A DNA stretch of 64,000 nt from an uncultured Lachnospiraceae bacterium (GCA_905201915.1 CAJKQE010000003.1:1-64000), one strand, 5' to 3'; shown: positions 7,755-17,196, counted from the first letter of the stretch. Numbers and translations: made by a program. The notes: generated by a model not told the origin, from the sequence alone.

Positions 7755-8624
7755 TCATTTTTGTTTTCTATCTTTTTTCTTAAATAAAAATCTCATAAAA
7801 AGTATAATTAAAAATGTTATAGACAATCCCAGTATCAGATATATCATATAATAATTTTGAACTGACTTCAACATACTATCTACCACAGATGTTTCTACTT
7901 CTTCCTCACCACTATATGGAACCCTTGTACCACGAACCAGAAGTCTGTGAGAGTTTACCCCGTAAGGTGTACAGGTAAATAATGTAACCTGATCTTTTCC
8001 CTCTTCTATCTGAAGAGCATTTGCCAGAGCTTCGTGATCGTCCTTATCTACCATATCCAAAATCTGGTCTACCTGATATGCCAATACTTCATCTAAAACA
8101 TGGATATAAAACATATCCCCTTTTCTCAGCTGATCCACATCTGTAAATAATCGTGCTGTAGGAAGTCCTCGATGAGCAGCCAATACACTATGTGTGCTTT
8201 CACCGCCTATGGGAAGCTTGGTCCCGTTTAAATGTCCGATACCTGTCTGCAGCACCTTATCACCGGTTCCGTGATAAATTGCATTTTTCACATTAATCTT
8301 GGGTATGGAAAGATACCCCATAACGCCATCCTTTGCTACATTTAATACCTTCCAGTATTCTGTGTTTTCCAGCTCTCCGTTATCTTCCCCGAATACATCT
8401 CCATACAAATTGTTCTGTATCAACGTTGCATCAAAAGCTTTTGCTTTTTCCCATTCTTCCGTAAAATCCACTTCCGTCATTTCTTCTACAGTAGATTCAT
8501 AATTAGAAATTAACTTACTTTGTCGGTATGTATTCCACTGGTCTGATACTGTTGGATAAACAAGTATTCCAAATCCTATTAAAAACATCAGAGCAAACAG
8601 AATATTAAAAATCTTTCGTTTCAT
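7755..8624 (-). CDS. srtC: Class C sortase (pilus polymerising)
   Basis: A 289-aa transpeptidase with an N-terminal TM (about 5-25) and a C-terminal TM plus KKKDRKQK tail, the class C layout. The catalytic triad is visible: H151 (LAAHRG), C218 in TCTPYGVNSHR and R227. Class C sortases cleave LPxTG-type signals of pilins and link subunits through a lysine. The nearby substrates are the LPSTG major pilin and LPSAG adhesin. It is 41-55% similar by eye to the next sortase, so the pair probably arose by duplication. It lies 2 nt downstream of that gene, indicating tight co-translation. Confidence 0.92.
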   Translation of the reverse strand: MKRKIFNILFALMFLIGFGILVYPTVSDQWNTYRQSKLISNYESTVEEMTEVDFTEEWEKAKAFDATLIQNNLYGDVFGEDNGELENTEYWKVLNVAKDGVMGYLSIPKINVKNAIYHGTGDKVLQTGIGHLNGTKLPIGGESTHSVLAAHRGLPTARLFTDVDQLRKGDMFYIHVLDEVLAYQVDQILDMVDKDDHEALANALQIEEGKDQVTLFTCTPYGVNSHRLLVRGTRVPYSGEEEVETSVVDSMLKSVQNYYMIYLILGLSITFLIILFMRFLFKKKDRKQK

Positions 8625-8626
8625 AA

Positions 8627-9499
8627 TCAGTCCTCTTTCTGCTTATCTGAATTTTTCTTTTTATACAAAATATAAAGTCCTGCAATAAAAATTCCTGTCA
8701 CTGTAAGTCCTACAAGAACCCAGAGTAAATAACTGGTGTGAAGGCTTGTTCCGCCAATCAGACCTTTAGGCGCTTCTTCCATTTCGACTTCTTCAAAGGG
8801 AACTCTGTGTCCACGAACCAAAAGTCTGTGGCTATTTACACCATAAGGAGTACATGTAAGCAAAGTCACAAGATCTTGTCCTTCCTCTACTGCAAGCCCC
8901 TGTGTTTCTGTAGGCTCTACCACTGAAATCTGATCCACTTCATAACAAAGAGTATCATCCAAAACTGCTATTAAGAAATGATCCCCCTCTTTCAGTTTAT
9001 CCAAATCTGTAAACAATTTGGCGCTTGGAAGTCCTCGATGAGCAGATATAACAGAATGTGTGCTCTCACCACCTACAGGAAGAGAACTCCCCTCCAGATG
9101 ACCGGCTGCTTTCTCCAGTACCTCTTTCTCTGTAGTATGGTAAATTGGAACCTTTACATCAATCTTGGGAATTTCTACATATCCCATCATTCCGTCCCCG
9201 TTTAAATTCAGACTGGACATATATCCTTCGTCATCCTCCTCGGAGGCCGCTGCTACTGCAAAAGAGTCAGGCAAAACAGTTGGAAGAAGCTCTTGATTAT
9301 AAGCTGTTGCTTCTGCCCATTCTTTATCATAATCAATTTCACCTGCTTGTTCTTTTTGAGCAATCTGTTCATCGTAGTTACTGATAAGTCGCTTCTGTCG
9401 GTATGTGTTCCACTGATTGGAAACAAACGGATACAGCAACAAGGACAAACCGGCTAAAAACATTATGCAAATTGTGATAGTAGTAATTTTTCTTTTCAT
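8627..9499 (-). CDS. srtC: Class C sortase (pilus polymerising), second copy
   Basis: A 290-aa sortase with TM helices at both ends and triad H154 (SAHRG), C216 (TCTPYGVNSHR) and R225. The SxxHRGLPSAKLFTDLDKL block and the triad closely match the adjacent sortase. Two class C sortases beside one pilin set often divide the work between backbone polymerisation and accessory pilin attachment. An AAGGAG site precedes the ATG. It follows the major pilin gene after an 88-nt gap with a strong hairpin (separate entry), an arrangement that usually lowers sortase output relative to pilin. Confidence 0.92.
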   Translation of the reverse strand: MKRKITTITICIMFLAGLSLLLYPFVSNQWNTYRQKRLISNYDEQIAQKEQAGEIDYDKEWAEATAYNQELLPTVLPDSFAVAAASEEDDEGYMSSLNLNGDGMMGYVEIPKIDVKVPIYHTTEKEVLEKAAGHLEGSSLPVGGESTHSVISAHRGLPSAKLFTDLDKLKEGDHFLIAVLDDTLCYEVDQISVVEPTETQGLAVEEGQDLVTLLTCTPYGVNSHRLLVRGHRVPFEEVEMEEAPKGLIGGTSLHTSYLLWVLVGLTVTGIFIAGLYILYKKKNSDKQKED

Positions 9500-9526
9500 C
9501 CGGGTTCTCCTTATTGTTGTATTCTT

Positions 9527-9562
9527 TATAAGAGCCGGGGCGGGTTACCGCCCCAGCTTATG
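9527..9562 (-). other. Intercistronic GC-rich hairpin between major pilin and sortase genes
   Basis: Minus strand arms GCTGGGGCGG and CCGCCCCGGC, extended by TAAG/CTTA-type pairs, close on TAAC. The stem begins 27 nt after the pilin stop. No U-tract follows (TTATAAAG), so it is more likely an mRNA-stabilising or partial-termination element than a full terminator. Confidence 0.6.
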
Positions 9563-9587
9563 AGTTTTTGTTATAAGAATTATAAAA

Positions 9588-10952
9588 TTATTTGCTTTCT
9601 TTTCTGCGGCTAGCGAAGAATAAACCTGCTGCTGCAATCATGATTACACAACCACCGATTGTGAAGATTGTTGTACCAATACCACCTGTAGATGGAAGAG
9701 AAGAAAGTTTTGTATCGATTACATAAGTATCCATAGAAACATTTTCTGTTTCACTTCCTTCGATTGTTACAGTTGCACCATCTTCGTTAATAGAATATCC
9801 GTCTGGAGCTTTTGTTTCTTCGAAGAAGTATGTACCATTTCCTAAACCTGTTACCTTAAGTTCACCTTCTGCTGAAACTTCAAGTTCGTCAATCGCACCA
9901 TCTTCATCTGCTAATGCATGTTTATATAATCCATCTCCTACTTTTACAAAGAACAATACTTCACCGTCTTTATTGTCTTTGTGAACTTTAAATTTAGCGC
10001 CTGCTAATTTTGCATTATCTGCTAAATCATCATTGTTGTCATCTAATGCATATTTTACAAGTGTAATGTCACCTGTGAAACCTTCCTCTGTATCGTCACC
10101 ATAAGTTGCATCATTCTTAAATGCATTTGCTGTATTGCTATATCCTTCGTCAGATGTTACGATTGCTTTGTATGTAACTACAACTGTTTTACCTGCATTA
10201 GCATTTGTTGTTCCAATTGCATTTGTTAAATCAATTGTAAACACACCATTATCTGTTTCTGCTACTGTATAATCTTCAAATGCTTCTCCACCGATTGTTA
10301 ATGATGTCACTTCTGTAATATCAAGTCCTGTTGGTGCATCCACAATTGTAAAAGTATTGTCTTCAGAATCAGGTGTTTCGTAGTTCGGGAAAGTTGTTGT
10401 AATTGTAAATTCAACTTCTTCTCCTCTACCGATAAATTTATCGCCTTCTTTTGCTTTTTTATCTAGTTTTACTTTATCAGCTTTAGCGAAAATTGTTTTG
10501 TCTTCAGCTTCAATATATTCTGCATTATCCTTATATGTTTCTGCAACCATTGTTGTATACACTGTTTCTTTATCATCTGATGCCAGAATTACATAAGCAC
10601 CAATCTCAGCACTTTTGAATGTATATTCCTGTGTAGTTGTTGTTCCTGTATAAGTTGGTTCCTGTGACTCAGCTGCTTTTCCAAGTTCTACTGCGTCAGT
10701 AATTTCGTATGCTGTTTTTTCATCATTTAATTTAATGTAATCATCTGCCCAAGCAGCTACTACCCAGATATTCTGTTCTACATCATAACTAACTGCCTGA
10801 TATGCGTCTAATTTTGTGTTTGCACCTTCTGTTAAACCTTTTACTGTAATGTTACTTGTCAGCTTTCTCTCTGCTGCCATTGTTGTCATGGTCATTCCCA
10901 TAACCATTACCATTGCTACTAACAATGCGAATACTTTCTTCATTTTCTTCAT
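9588..10952 (-). CDS. Major pilin backbone, LPSTG-anchored
   Basis: A 454-aa precursor counted from ATG 10952. Signal peptide MKKMKKVFALLVAMVMVMGM... ends TMAA. The body is made of CnaB/SpaA-type beta domains; YFFEETKAPDGYSI is a classical E-box whose Glu helps form an intramolecular isopeptide bond. The C-terminus is LPSTGG, a hydrophobic helix and SRRKESK, a canonical sortase signal. The start at 10952 follows AAAGGAG by 8-9 nt; an in-frame ATG at 11006 would put 18 hydrophilic residues before the signal peptide and has no good ribosome site. A small 7-bp hairpin (10993-11019) precedes the gene. High Thr/Val/Ala codon usage fits a highly expressed fibre subunit. Confidence 0.9.
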   Translation of the reverse strand: MKKMKKVFALLVAMVMVMGMTMTTMAAERKLTSNITVKGLTEGANTKLDAYQAVSYDVEQNIWVVAAWADDYIKLNDEKTAYEITDAVELGKAAESQEPTYTGTTTTQEYTFKSAEIGAYVILASDDKETVYTTMVAETYKDNAEYIEAEDKTIFAKADKVKLDKKAKEGDKFIGRGEEVEFTITTTFPNYETPDSEDNTFTIVDAPTGLDITEVTSLTIGGEAFEDYTVAETDNGVFTIDLTNAIGTTNANAGKTVVVTYKAIVTSDEGYSNTANAFKNDATYGDDTEEGFTGDITLVKYALDDNNDDLADNAKLAGAKFKVHKDNKDGEVLFFVKVGDGLYKHALADEDGAIDELEVSAEGELKVTGLGNGTYFFEETKAPDGYSINEDGATVTIEGSETENVSMDTYVIDTKLSSLPSTGGIGTTIFTIGGCVIMIAAAGLFFASRRKESK

Positions 10953-11067
10953 AATTTTTTCTCCTTTTCTTTTGAGGTTTTCCTCATTTATTTTACATCC
11001 ACACATTTTTTAGATGTAATTTTTGCTGCTCCTGCGACTTGAGGCCGCTAAAAAGTTTTGTCATTTT

Positions 11068-14000
11068 CTAACTCTTCAGCACCTCCTCGCGTTTCATTTT
11101 ATATAAGAGAAGCGTTGCTGCCATTAAAAGCAGTGTACCGCCAATCGTATATACAAAAATTCCAGTACCTCCAGCAGATGGAAGTTCATAAAGGGGAGTA
11201 TTTTTAAAGTAGTATGTATCTTTACCATTCAGTTTATCTGTTTTTATTTCCTCACCTGTTGAAGAAACAATGTCTGTAGCTATGCCGCCTTCGATAGTAA
11301 TTGTCCATGTCTCTTCACTCTTAATATAGCCGGCAGGTGCTCTGACTTCTGTCAAAGTATACTCACCATCTTCGAATGTACCATCGAATGGACTCTTACG
11401 TATTGAATTCGTATACCACTTTATAACTCCATTTTTATCTGTTTCGCCCCACCAAGTAGGTTCAGGGGCTTCTGTATTATTTTTTGTTAATTTGAATATT
11501 GCGCCTTCAAGTTTAATCTGTTCAGAACTGTGGCTGATTTTCACAATCTGCCAATCTTTGCTGTTCGTAATGATAAAAGTAACAATTCCTTTGTCATCAA
11601 CGATTTCTGTTACAGAAGACTGATAACCTTGTGCTCTGCCGTTCTCATCTAATTTTTCATTACCAATCATGGTTTCTTTTACTTCATAGACATTCTTGGT
11701 AACTTTTCCACCCTCTACCGTGTAAACAGGTAAATTCTCAAAAGTATGTTTCCAATCGTTTTCACTATTGAGTACAACCGGAGCATCTTCAGCAATACCA
11801 TTCTTGTATAACTGAACCGTTACACTGTCTGGTCTTGTGTCCGTAGTGTCTCCTCTCCATTCCTTTGCAACCCTGACAGATGTATAGGCATCTTTATCCA
11901 GAGAGTTGGTAAGTGTAATTCCCTGCGTTCTGTGATACTGGAAAGTCCAGAACATTGCCCATGCACTCTTGCCATGAAAACTCAGTTTCCAACCGTTATC
12001 CAATCGATCCAGTGAAATGTTGTTAAAATCACCAACTCCATAACGATAAGATAAATTCGTCAAATCCAGATTTCCCGTACCTTCAAGGTTTAATTTCTGA
12101 ATCTCTCCTGCAATATAAGAAATATCGTCCTTACCTAATTTCAAGTCTATTGGCGACCACAGGAAATAATGATTTCCCGTTTCTTTTACAAGTAAAAGGT
12201 TGTTCACACCAATATTAAACACCGTTTCATTCTTTGGAGTATATCTTCCTCCTACCTGAGCAATACTGTCAAAGCTATTATCATACTCTGTTTTAACCTG
12301 TTCATATCCCGGTGGATATACCTCTTTCAATACATAATCTGTATCTCCCGGAAGATTATCCCATTGTCCACTCCACTCGTTTTCTTCACTCAAACGAATC
12401 GGTGCGTACCCTATCATTGGTGTATCTGTACCCTCATCAAACTTTCCGTTTTGATTTTCATCTTTATACAGATAAACATCTACATACTCCGGTATTGGAA
12501 CTCCTGCCATATTCTCCCATTTTTTCTGTACAGAAACACTGGTAGTTCCGGCTCCAATAGGAATTTCTTTGTTGGTAACTGTCAGCGTACAATTTTCTCC
12601 GTTAATCTGTGCAGATGCAGAAGTAACTTCATTAGAAATACCATCCTCTTGAATTTCAGGAATCTGAATGTTTGTAACGCCCTCTCCCGTTATTCCGTAA
12701 GTCGGAAGGTAAGAACCATCCATCAGCTCTCTTGCTTCAAATGAAACACCATAAGGAAGTCCGGTAATAGTTGCTGTCTGTCCTGCCTTCAGTTTAATGA
12801 TACCATTTGTAGCCGTGAACGTTGTATTTCCAATTGTATAAGTTTCCTTATAGAGTTCGTCTCCCAGCTTCAATTCAATCTGGAATTCTTTATCAGTTTC
12901 ATCTGTACCTTCTGCAAGTTCTTTCTTAATATTTAATGTAGATGACCTTACCATCTTATTAATAAATACTACTGTAGATTTCTCTGCTACATTAAGTTGT
13001 CCTGAGTCAACTTCCGGAATTTCTGTCCCGTCACTCGGTGTTAAAATAGTGGTTCCGTCTAATTTAACCTCATATCCATCCAGATAAGCTCCCAACTCTT
13101 TAACTCTGTAACTTTTATCTCCAGAAATTTCTTTAAATCGGGCTGTCTGATTATGCTTTAGGGTAAACTGTGCTTTTTCATCTGTTGTACCATTTCCAAC
13201 TACTGTATTACCAACCACAATGTCATAGGGCTGGTTTACATACTTTTTATCATCCACATAAATCTGAAAAAGGAAATCAATATCTTTAGCGTAGTTTGCA
13301 TCCTGACCTACTTCATTCTGAACAACCTTCTGTACGTTTACGGAATTGGTTGGTACTGTAGGGAGATTGAACTTCACGTGAAGATTAGATGCCCCTGCAC
13401 CACGTTCAAAATAATACATCTTAAAGCTGTGGTCTGTTGTATAATCAGCAAAAGTATCTCCTTTAAACTCTTTTTCCGCACCCGCATCTGTCCAACTCTT
13501 ACCACTTGGTAAAACTCCTGCCTTCCGGAAAAGTTCTTTTAAAGTTGTTGAATCTTTCACTGGTGTTTCATTTGTCTCACAATCATACCATATCACATCG
13601 CCTGTACGGAAGTTAATACTTCCTGAATGAGCGTCATGTACACCACCAATATCCAGCACCAGCACATTATCAATGAATACCCACAAGTCATCATCGCCGT
13701 TAAACTCATAAATCATGTCCGATTTAACAAATTCTCCATCTGGTCTTTGGTGTGTTGCCTGACCATCTCTCTGCTGGGTAAATTCTGCTTCAACCATCAT
13801 ACCAAACTGGAAATTATTTGTTCCCTGTGTTTTGTATAGATTTTCCTTGTAACGTGGATCAGAAGTAGATAATTTCTCTCCGTCTTCATTATACAAGTTC
13901 CTGTTTACAGAAAACTTTCCATTTTCAATTTTGTTGTACGGCATAAAGTTTCCACGCTGGTAAAAATAAGCGTTTTCATCGCTAGGTGTTCCTATCTGAT

Positions 14001-15543
14001 CATATACTGTAAATTCATTTCCATTAAGATAAGCATAATTTTCAAAACTACTATACTCAAAATATCCTGTATCATCATAAATATCTTTTCGGAAAAGATG
14101 GTCTACTTCTCGCGCTCCTCCAAACAGCCTTCCCAGACTCTTTCTATCATTTCGAACCGTTGGAAACCCATCATAACTTGTAATATGTGATTTCAATAAT
14201 CCGTATTTAATATTACCATTTTCATAACCACTGTTTTCCCCAAAATCAACAGTAGTATATCCATTTTTCAGATTTGTCTCTCCCCCACCAAGGTCAATCA
14301 TCTTCATGGTAACACCTGCACTTTTGGCATTCACTGTATCAACTGTTGATAATTCAGAAAGCTCTATCTCATATACCAGATATACATTTACCTTTTTATT
14401 CGGATTCAAAAAAGTATCTTTCTTCCATCCACGCCAAGTGTTTTTATACCAATAGTGCCAATCGTAACCATTCTTATCCTCTGCATTATAACTAATTTCA
14501 TCTGCAATTAAATTACTGCTATGGCTATCTAAATGCGCCTCAGAAAAACAATAATAGCCTTTTTCTGCTTTTGCTGAATATTGGCTTCCAATTGTGTTCA
14601 AGTTTTGGCTTCTAGTACCTTCTACAGAAATAGTTTTATCAGAAACACCTAAAACACTTGAAATATCCCTACCCTGTTTATCTACAAAATTAAGTATAGC
14701 TTTGGGTTTCGACTTTCCATCTACATCACCCCATACAACAGTATATACAGAAAAACTTTCCGTCACTACTTCTACGCTCTGAACTCTCTTTCCTTCTGTT
14801 GTCTTCAGTGTATCAACAGTTGCTTTCTTTTCAGCGCTCATATCCACAACCTGTTTCACTTCACCATTTTCATCTTCTTCCAGATGAAGCACGGTTACCT
14901 CTGCATCGGTTGCTTCTTTTTCGACTACTTCCTGTGGAAGCTCTGCGTTCTTATAATCTATGGAAACTTTTACTTTTCCGTTAGGTTCCACTTTATTTCC
15001 TTCACTGTCTACAAATGTAATGTCATAAGCGAGAAATCCCAGCACTTCTTTTTCTTCTTCAGCAACTTTTTCCTGAATTCTCTTTTCAACATCTTCGTAC
15101 TGTGTTTTTGTTTCATTATTTTCTAAAGTAATAGGAAGAACTTTCAAGGTTGCTCCTGCAGGAATTGCGCCTTCCTCAGTGGCAGTCACAACAACTGATA
15201 CCTGCTCATCTTCATACTTTAATTCTTCTAATACTTCCGATGTCTCTGATGTTGTTTCTACTTCTGGCGTCTCAGATGTTACCTTGGTCTCCGGTATCTC
15301 TTCCTTCTTCGGCTCCTCAGGCGTCACCTCAGTCTCTGGCGTTTCTTCCGGTTGTTTCGGCGTTTCCTGTTGTCCGACTGCCGCTGTTCCAGAAATTTCT
15401 GTATCCGCTGCTGGCGCTTCATTCTTTGTGACCGGTTCTGTCGGCGGATTTTCCGTTTCTTCTGCTAATATCGAAAAATTATTTGTCAACACCATAACCA
15501 TGCAAAGTATGGTTGCTAATATTTTTTTCTGTTTACTTTTCAT
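11068..15543 (-). CDS. Giant pilus-tip/adhesin protein with fibro-slime and CnaB domains
   Basis: A protein of about 1,491 aa, counted from ATG 15543 (7 nt after GGAGGAG; the upstream in-frame ATG at 15576 has a weaker site and would mask the signal peptide). A signal peptide is followed by a Pro/Glu/Thr-rich region (about 35-115). The centre holds a fibro-slime domain (YEFNGDDDLWVFIDNVLVLD then GGVHDAHSG), a PA14-related fold found in adhesins. The C-terminal half has several CnaB repeats (for example SVQKKWEN, VAKEWRGD, YTLTEVRAPAGY). The end is ELPSAGGTG, a hydrophobic helix and KMKREEVLKS, a sortase signal with Ala in the usual Thr position. It is first in the operon and is likely the tip adhesin; the ligand is unknown. 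Confidence 0.88.
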   Translation of the reverse strand: MKSKQKKILATILCMVMVLTNNFSILAEETENPPTEPVTKNEAPAADTEISGTAAVGQQETPKQPEETPETEVTPEEPKKEEIPETKVTSETPEVETTSETSEVLEELKYEDEQVSVVVTATEEGAIPAGATLKVLPITLENNETKTQYEDVEKRIQEKVAEEEKEVLGFLAYDITFVDSEGNKVEPNGKVKVSIDYKNAELPQEVVEKEATDAEVTVLHLEEDENGEVKQVVDMSAEKKATVDTLKTTEGKRVQSVEVVTESFSVYTVVWGDVDGKSKPKAILNFVDKQGRDISSVLGVSDKTISVEGTRSQNLNTIGSQYSAKAEKGYYCFSEAHLDSHSSNLIADEISYNAEDKNGYDWHYWYKNTWRGWKKDTFLNPNKKVNVYLVYEIELSELSTVDTVNAKSAGVTMKMIDLGGGETNLKNGYTTVDFGENSGYENGNIKYGLLKSHITSYDGFPTVRNDRKSLGRLFGGAREVDHLFRKDIYDDTGYFEYSSFENYAYLNGNEFTVYDQIGTPSDENAYFYQRGNFMPYNKIENGKFSVNRNLYNEDGEKLSTSDPRYKENLYKTQGTNNFQFGMMVEAEFTQQRDGQATHQRPDGEFVKSDMIYEFNGDDDLWVFIDNVLVLDIGGVHDAHSGSINFRTGDVIWYDCETNETPVKDSTTLKELFRKAGVLPSGKSWTDAGAEKEFKGDTFADYTTDHSFKMYYFERGAGASNLHVKFNLPTVPTNSVNVQKVVQNEVGQDANYAKDIDFLFQIYVDDKKYVNQPYDIVVGNTVVGNGTTDEKAQFTLKHNQTARFKEISGDKSYRVKELGAYLDGYEVKLDGTTILTPSDGTEIPEVDSGQLNVAEKSTVVFINKMVRSSTLNIKKELAEGTDETDKEFQIELKLGDELYKETYTIGNTTFTATNGIIKLKAGQTATITGLPYGVSFEARELMDGSYLPTYGITGEGVTNIQIPEIQEDGISNEVTSASAQINGENCTLTVTNKEIPIGAGTTSVSVQKKWENMAGVPIPEYVDVYLYKDENQNGKFDEGTDTPMIGYAPIRLSEENEWSGQWDNLPGDTDYVLKEVYPPGYEQVKTEYDNSFDSIAQVGGRYTPKNETVFNIGVNNLLLVKETGNHYFLWSPIDLKLGKDDISYIAGEIQKLNLEGTGNLDLTNLSYRYGVGDFNNISLDRLDNGWKLSFHGKSAWAMFWTFQYHRTQGITLTNSLDKDAYTSVRVAKEWRGDTTDTRPDSVTVQLYKNGIAEDAPVVLNSENDWKHTFENLPVYTVEGGKVTKNVYEVKETMIGNEKLDENGRAQGYQSSVTEIVDDKGIVTFIITNSKDWQIVKISHSSEQIKLEGAIFKLTKNNTEAPEPTWWGETDKNGVIKWYTNSIRKSPFDGTFEDGEYTLTEVRAPAGYIKSEETWTITIEGGIATDIVSSTGEEIKTDKLNGKDTYYFKNTPLYELPSAGGTGIFVYTIGGTLLLMAATLLLYKMKREEVLKS

Positions 15544-15625
15544 GGCATTTCTCCTCCATTCATTTTTCTCTATCATTGATTTATTTCATCGCTATAAGCG
15601 GCGCATGTTCTCAATCTATATGCCT

Positions 15626-15661
15626 AGTATAATTACGCTTAGTCACAAATCAGTCACAAAT
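15626..15661 (-). promoter_or_regulatory. Pilus operon promoter with SARP-type direct repeat
   Basis: Two perfect copies of AGTCACAAAT (plus strand 15641-15650 and 15652-15661) are spaced 11 bp apart and replace the -35 region. Reading on the minus strand, a -10 TATACT (15631-15626) follows the second repeat after 10 nt. SARP regulators are known to bind heptamer direct repeats 11 bp apart just upstream of the -10. A SARP/BTAD gene is adjacent, and the first gene of the operon starts 83 nt downstream of the -10. The link is inferred from arrangement. Confidence 0.6.
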
Positions 15662-15734
15662 ACACATTTTATTAAAATTTTATTCACATTTTTCAAAAAG
15701 ATAACTTTTATTTTACAAAACACAATTCTCAGGA

Positions 15735-15780
15735 AATAAAAAAGACGCAACCTTGTAAATGCAACATACAAAGTTACGCC
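15735..15780 (-). terminator. Intrinsic terminator after the SARP-like gene
   Basis: Minus strand arms GGCGTAACTTTGTA and TACAAGGTTGCGTC form a 14-bp stem with a few G-U pairs around a 9-nt loop, followed by TTTTTTATTT. It separates the regulator gene from the pilus operon promoter. Confidence 0.85.
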
Positions 15781-15792
15781 TATTTTCATAAA

Positions 15793-17010
15793 CTACATAA
15801 TATTAATTTCATCTATATTATATTGAAGAATTACTTTCTTGGTCTTGCCTGACTGATAAAATCGATCTTTTAAACGGTTGACAACCATTTTTGCATCTTC
15901 ATACTGACACGCCGGAAGCATAATCAAAAATTGATTTGCACTGTATCTACATATAATATCGCTATTACGCAATCCGCCAAGCAACGTTTTCTCTAAAACG
16001 TTCATTCCTTCGCTAAGAATGTTCTTATGCTTACTCTGTGGTTCATGAGATCTCAAATCAAGATACATACTTACCAGAGCCAAATGGATGGATATCCCCA
16101 TTCGTTTACTGCTCCTTGCCTCAAGAGCGTAAATTTTCTTAAAAACACCATACTCACAAAGAAATGCTCCTGTTGGAAGTTCTTTTTCTTTCAAGTCCTC
16201 CTGTATGATATCAATGCTGCTTTCATAGTCATACTGACGCTTCTGCATTTCTTCATAAATTTCCTGCATTTCTTCAGATGGTCTTACTCCCAGTGCATCA
16301 TACATATATTTTACCGTTCTTGTATAATGTTCTGCTGCTGCCTGCTGTTTATTATCTGCAATTAAAGCTCTCAATAAATAACAGTGAATTTCTTCATCTA
16401 AAGATTCAAATCGAAGAACTTGTCTGCATAGCTGTTCCAGCTCAGGATACCTTTGCTCATGCTCCAATAATTTTGCCAGTTTTTTTACTGTTGAAAGATA
16501 TATAGAATTAAGATAAGTAGAAGTTGCAATAACCCAATATTCAGCAGAGAGCTCCGGCAAAAACACTCCTTGGTATAATTCAACTGCTGCTTTTCCTTTC
16601 TCTATCTTCTTCTCTATATTACTTTCAATGTCCATCTCTCTGCAAAATTGTTCAAATTCCTCTGCATCTACCTTCAGAACACTATGTGAATTCCAACGAT
16701 ATACACCTCGACCTGTTGTAATAAAATCATAGTCTCCCCATGTCTTCTTTAACAAGTTACGCAGACGATACATTAAATTTTTTAAAGCCCCAGCCGGATT
16801 ATCACTTTCATCATCAGGCCACAATGTTTCAACTAATTCCTGTACTGTCAGACTCTTATCTCTGTGGTATATCATGTAAGTCAACAATCGAGTCAGCATC
16901 TCAGAATGTATTTTCTCTACAGTTAATATCCTATTTTCATTTGAAACTTGAAATTTACCAAATGTATGTACGCTTAGTATAGGATATTCTCCACAATTAA
17001 TTTTATTCAT
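15793..17010 (-). CDS. SARP/BTAD-family transcriptional regulator with degenerate GGDEF-like C-terminus
   Basis: A 405-aa protein. Residues about 10-105 are an OmpR-type winged helix (SVHTFGKFQV ... LVETLWPDDE ... LKNLMYRLRNLLKK). Residues 110-260 are an all-helical BTAD segment (DAEEFEQFCRE, GVFLPELSAEYWV, YLLRALIADNKQQAAAEHY), ending in the usual LGVRPSEEMQEIYEEM. The C-terminal 130 residues contain ICRYSANQFLIMLPA, which matches the position and context of a GGDEF motif (RYGGDEFLILLP) but has lost the catalytic residues. SARPs are transcription activators. The direct-repeat site and operon immediately downstream make the pilus operon its likely target. A transmembrane or signal segment is absent. 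Confidence 0.8.
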   Translation of the reverse strand: MNKINCGEYPILSVHTFGKFQVSNENRILTVEKIHSEMLTRLLTYMIYHRDKSLTVQELVETLWPDDESDNPAGALKNLMYRLRNLLKKTWGDYDFITTGRGVYRWNSHSVLKVDAEEFEQFCREMDIESNIEKKIEKGKAAVELYQGVFLPELSAEYWVIATSTYLNSIYLSTVKKLAKLLEHEQRYPELEQLCRQVLRFESLDEEIHCYLLRALIADNKQQAAAEHYTRTVKYMYDALGVRPSEEMQEIYEEMQKRQYDYESSIDIIQEDLKEKELPTGAFLCEYGVFKKIYALEARSSKRMGISIHLALVSMYLDLRSHEPQSKHKNILSEGMNVLEKTLLGGLRNSDIICRYSANQFLIMLPACQYEDAKMVVNRLKDRFYQSGKTKKVILQYNIDEINIM

Positions 17011-17052
17011 AATCTTCTACTCTTCCCGTAAATTTACCCTTGCTTTTATAAA

Positions 17053-17096
17053 ATTATATCTACATACCATTTTATATTGTTTTTCCCTTTTTGCAA
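17053..17096 (-). promoter_or_regulatory. Possible promoter for SARP-like gene
   Basis: Minus strand TTGCAA (17096-17091), 16-nt spacer, TAAAAT (17074-17069). A second candidate -10, TATAAT at 17058-17053, has no good -35. Both lie 45-60 nt before the ATG in an AT-rich gap. Confidence 0.35.
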
Positions 17097-17150
17097 TACT
17101 TAATTCGCTACTATAAAATACCATTCCCCTTTTTTGTAGCTCATCTTATA

Positions 17151-17178
17151 CAAAAAGAGTCCGTTTCTCACAGACTCT
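17151..17178 (-). terminator. Intrinsic terminator after the small paired genes
   Basis: Minus strand arms AGAGTCTG and CGGACTCT form an 8-bp stem with a 7-nt loop, followed by TTTTTG. It starts 19 nt after the stop of the 71-aa gene. Confidence 0.75.
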
Positions 17179-17196
17179 CATACAACTATACTGTTT

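Noticed and set aside
15577..15792. c-di-GMP riboswitch before the pilus operon
   Set aside because: No GEMM-type conserved core was found; the gap holds a promoter, direct repeats and a terminator.
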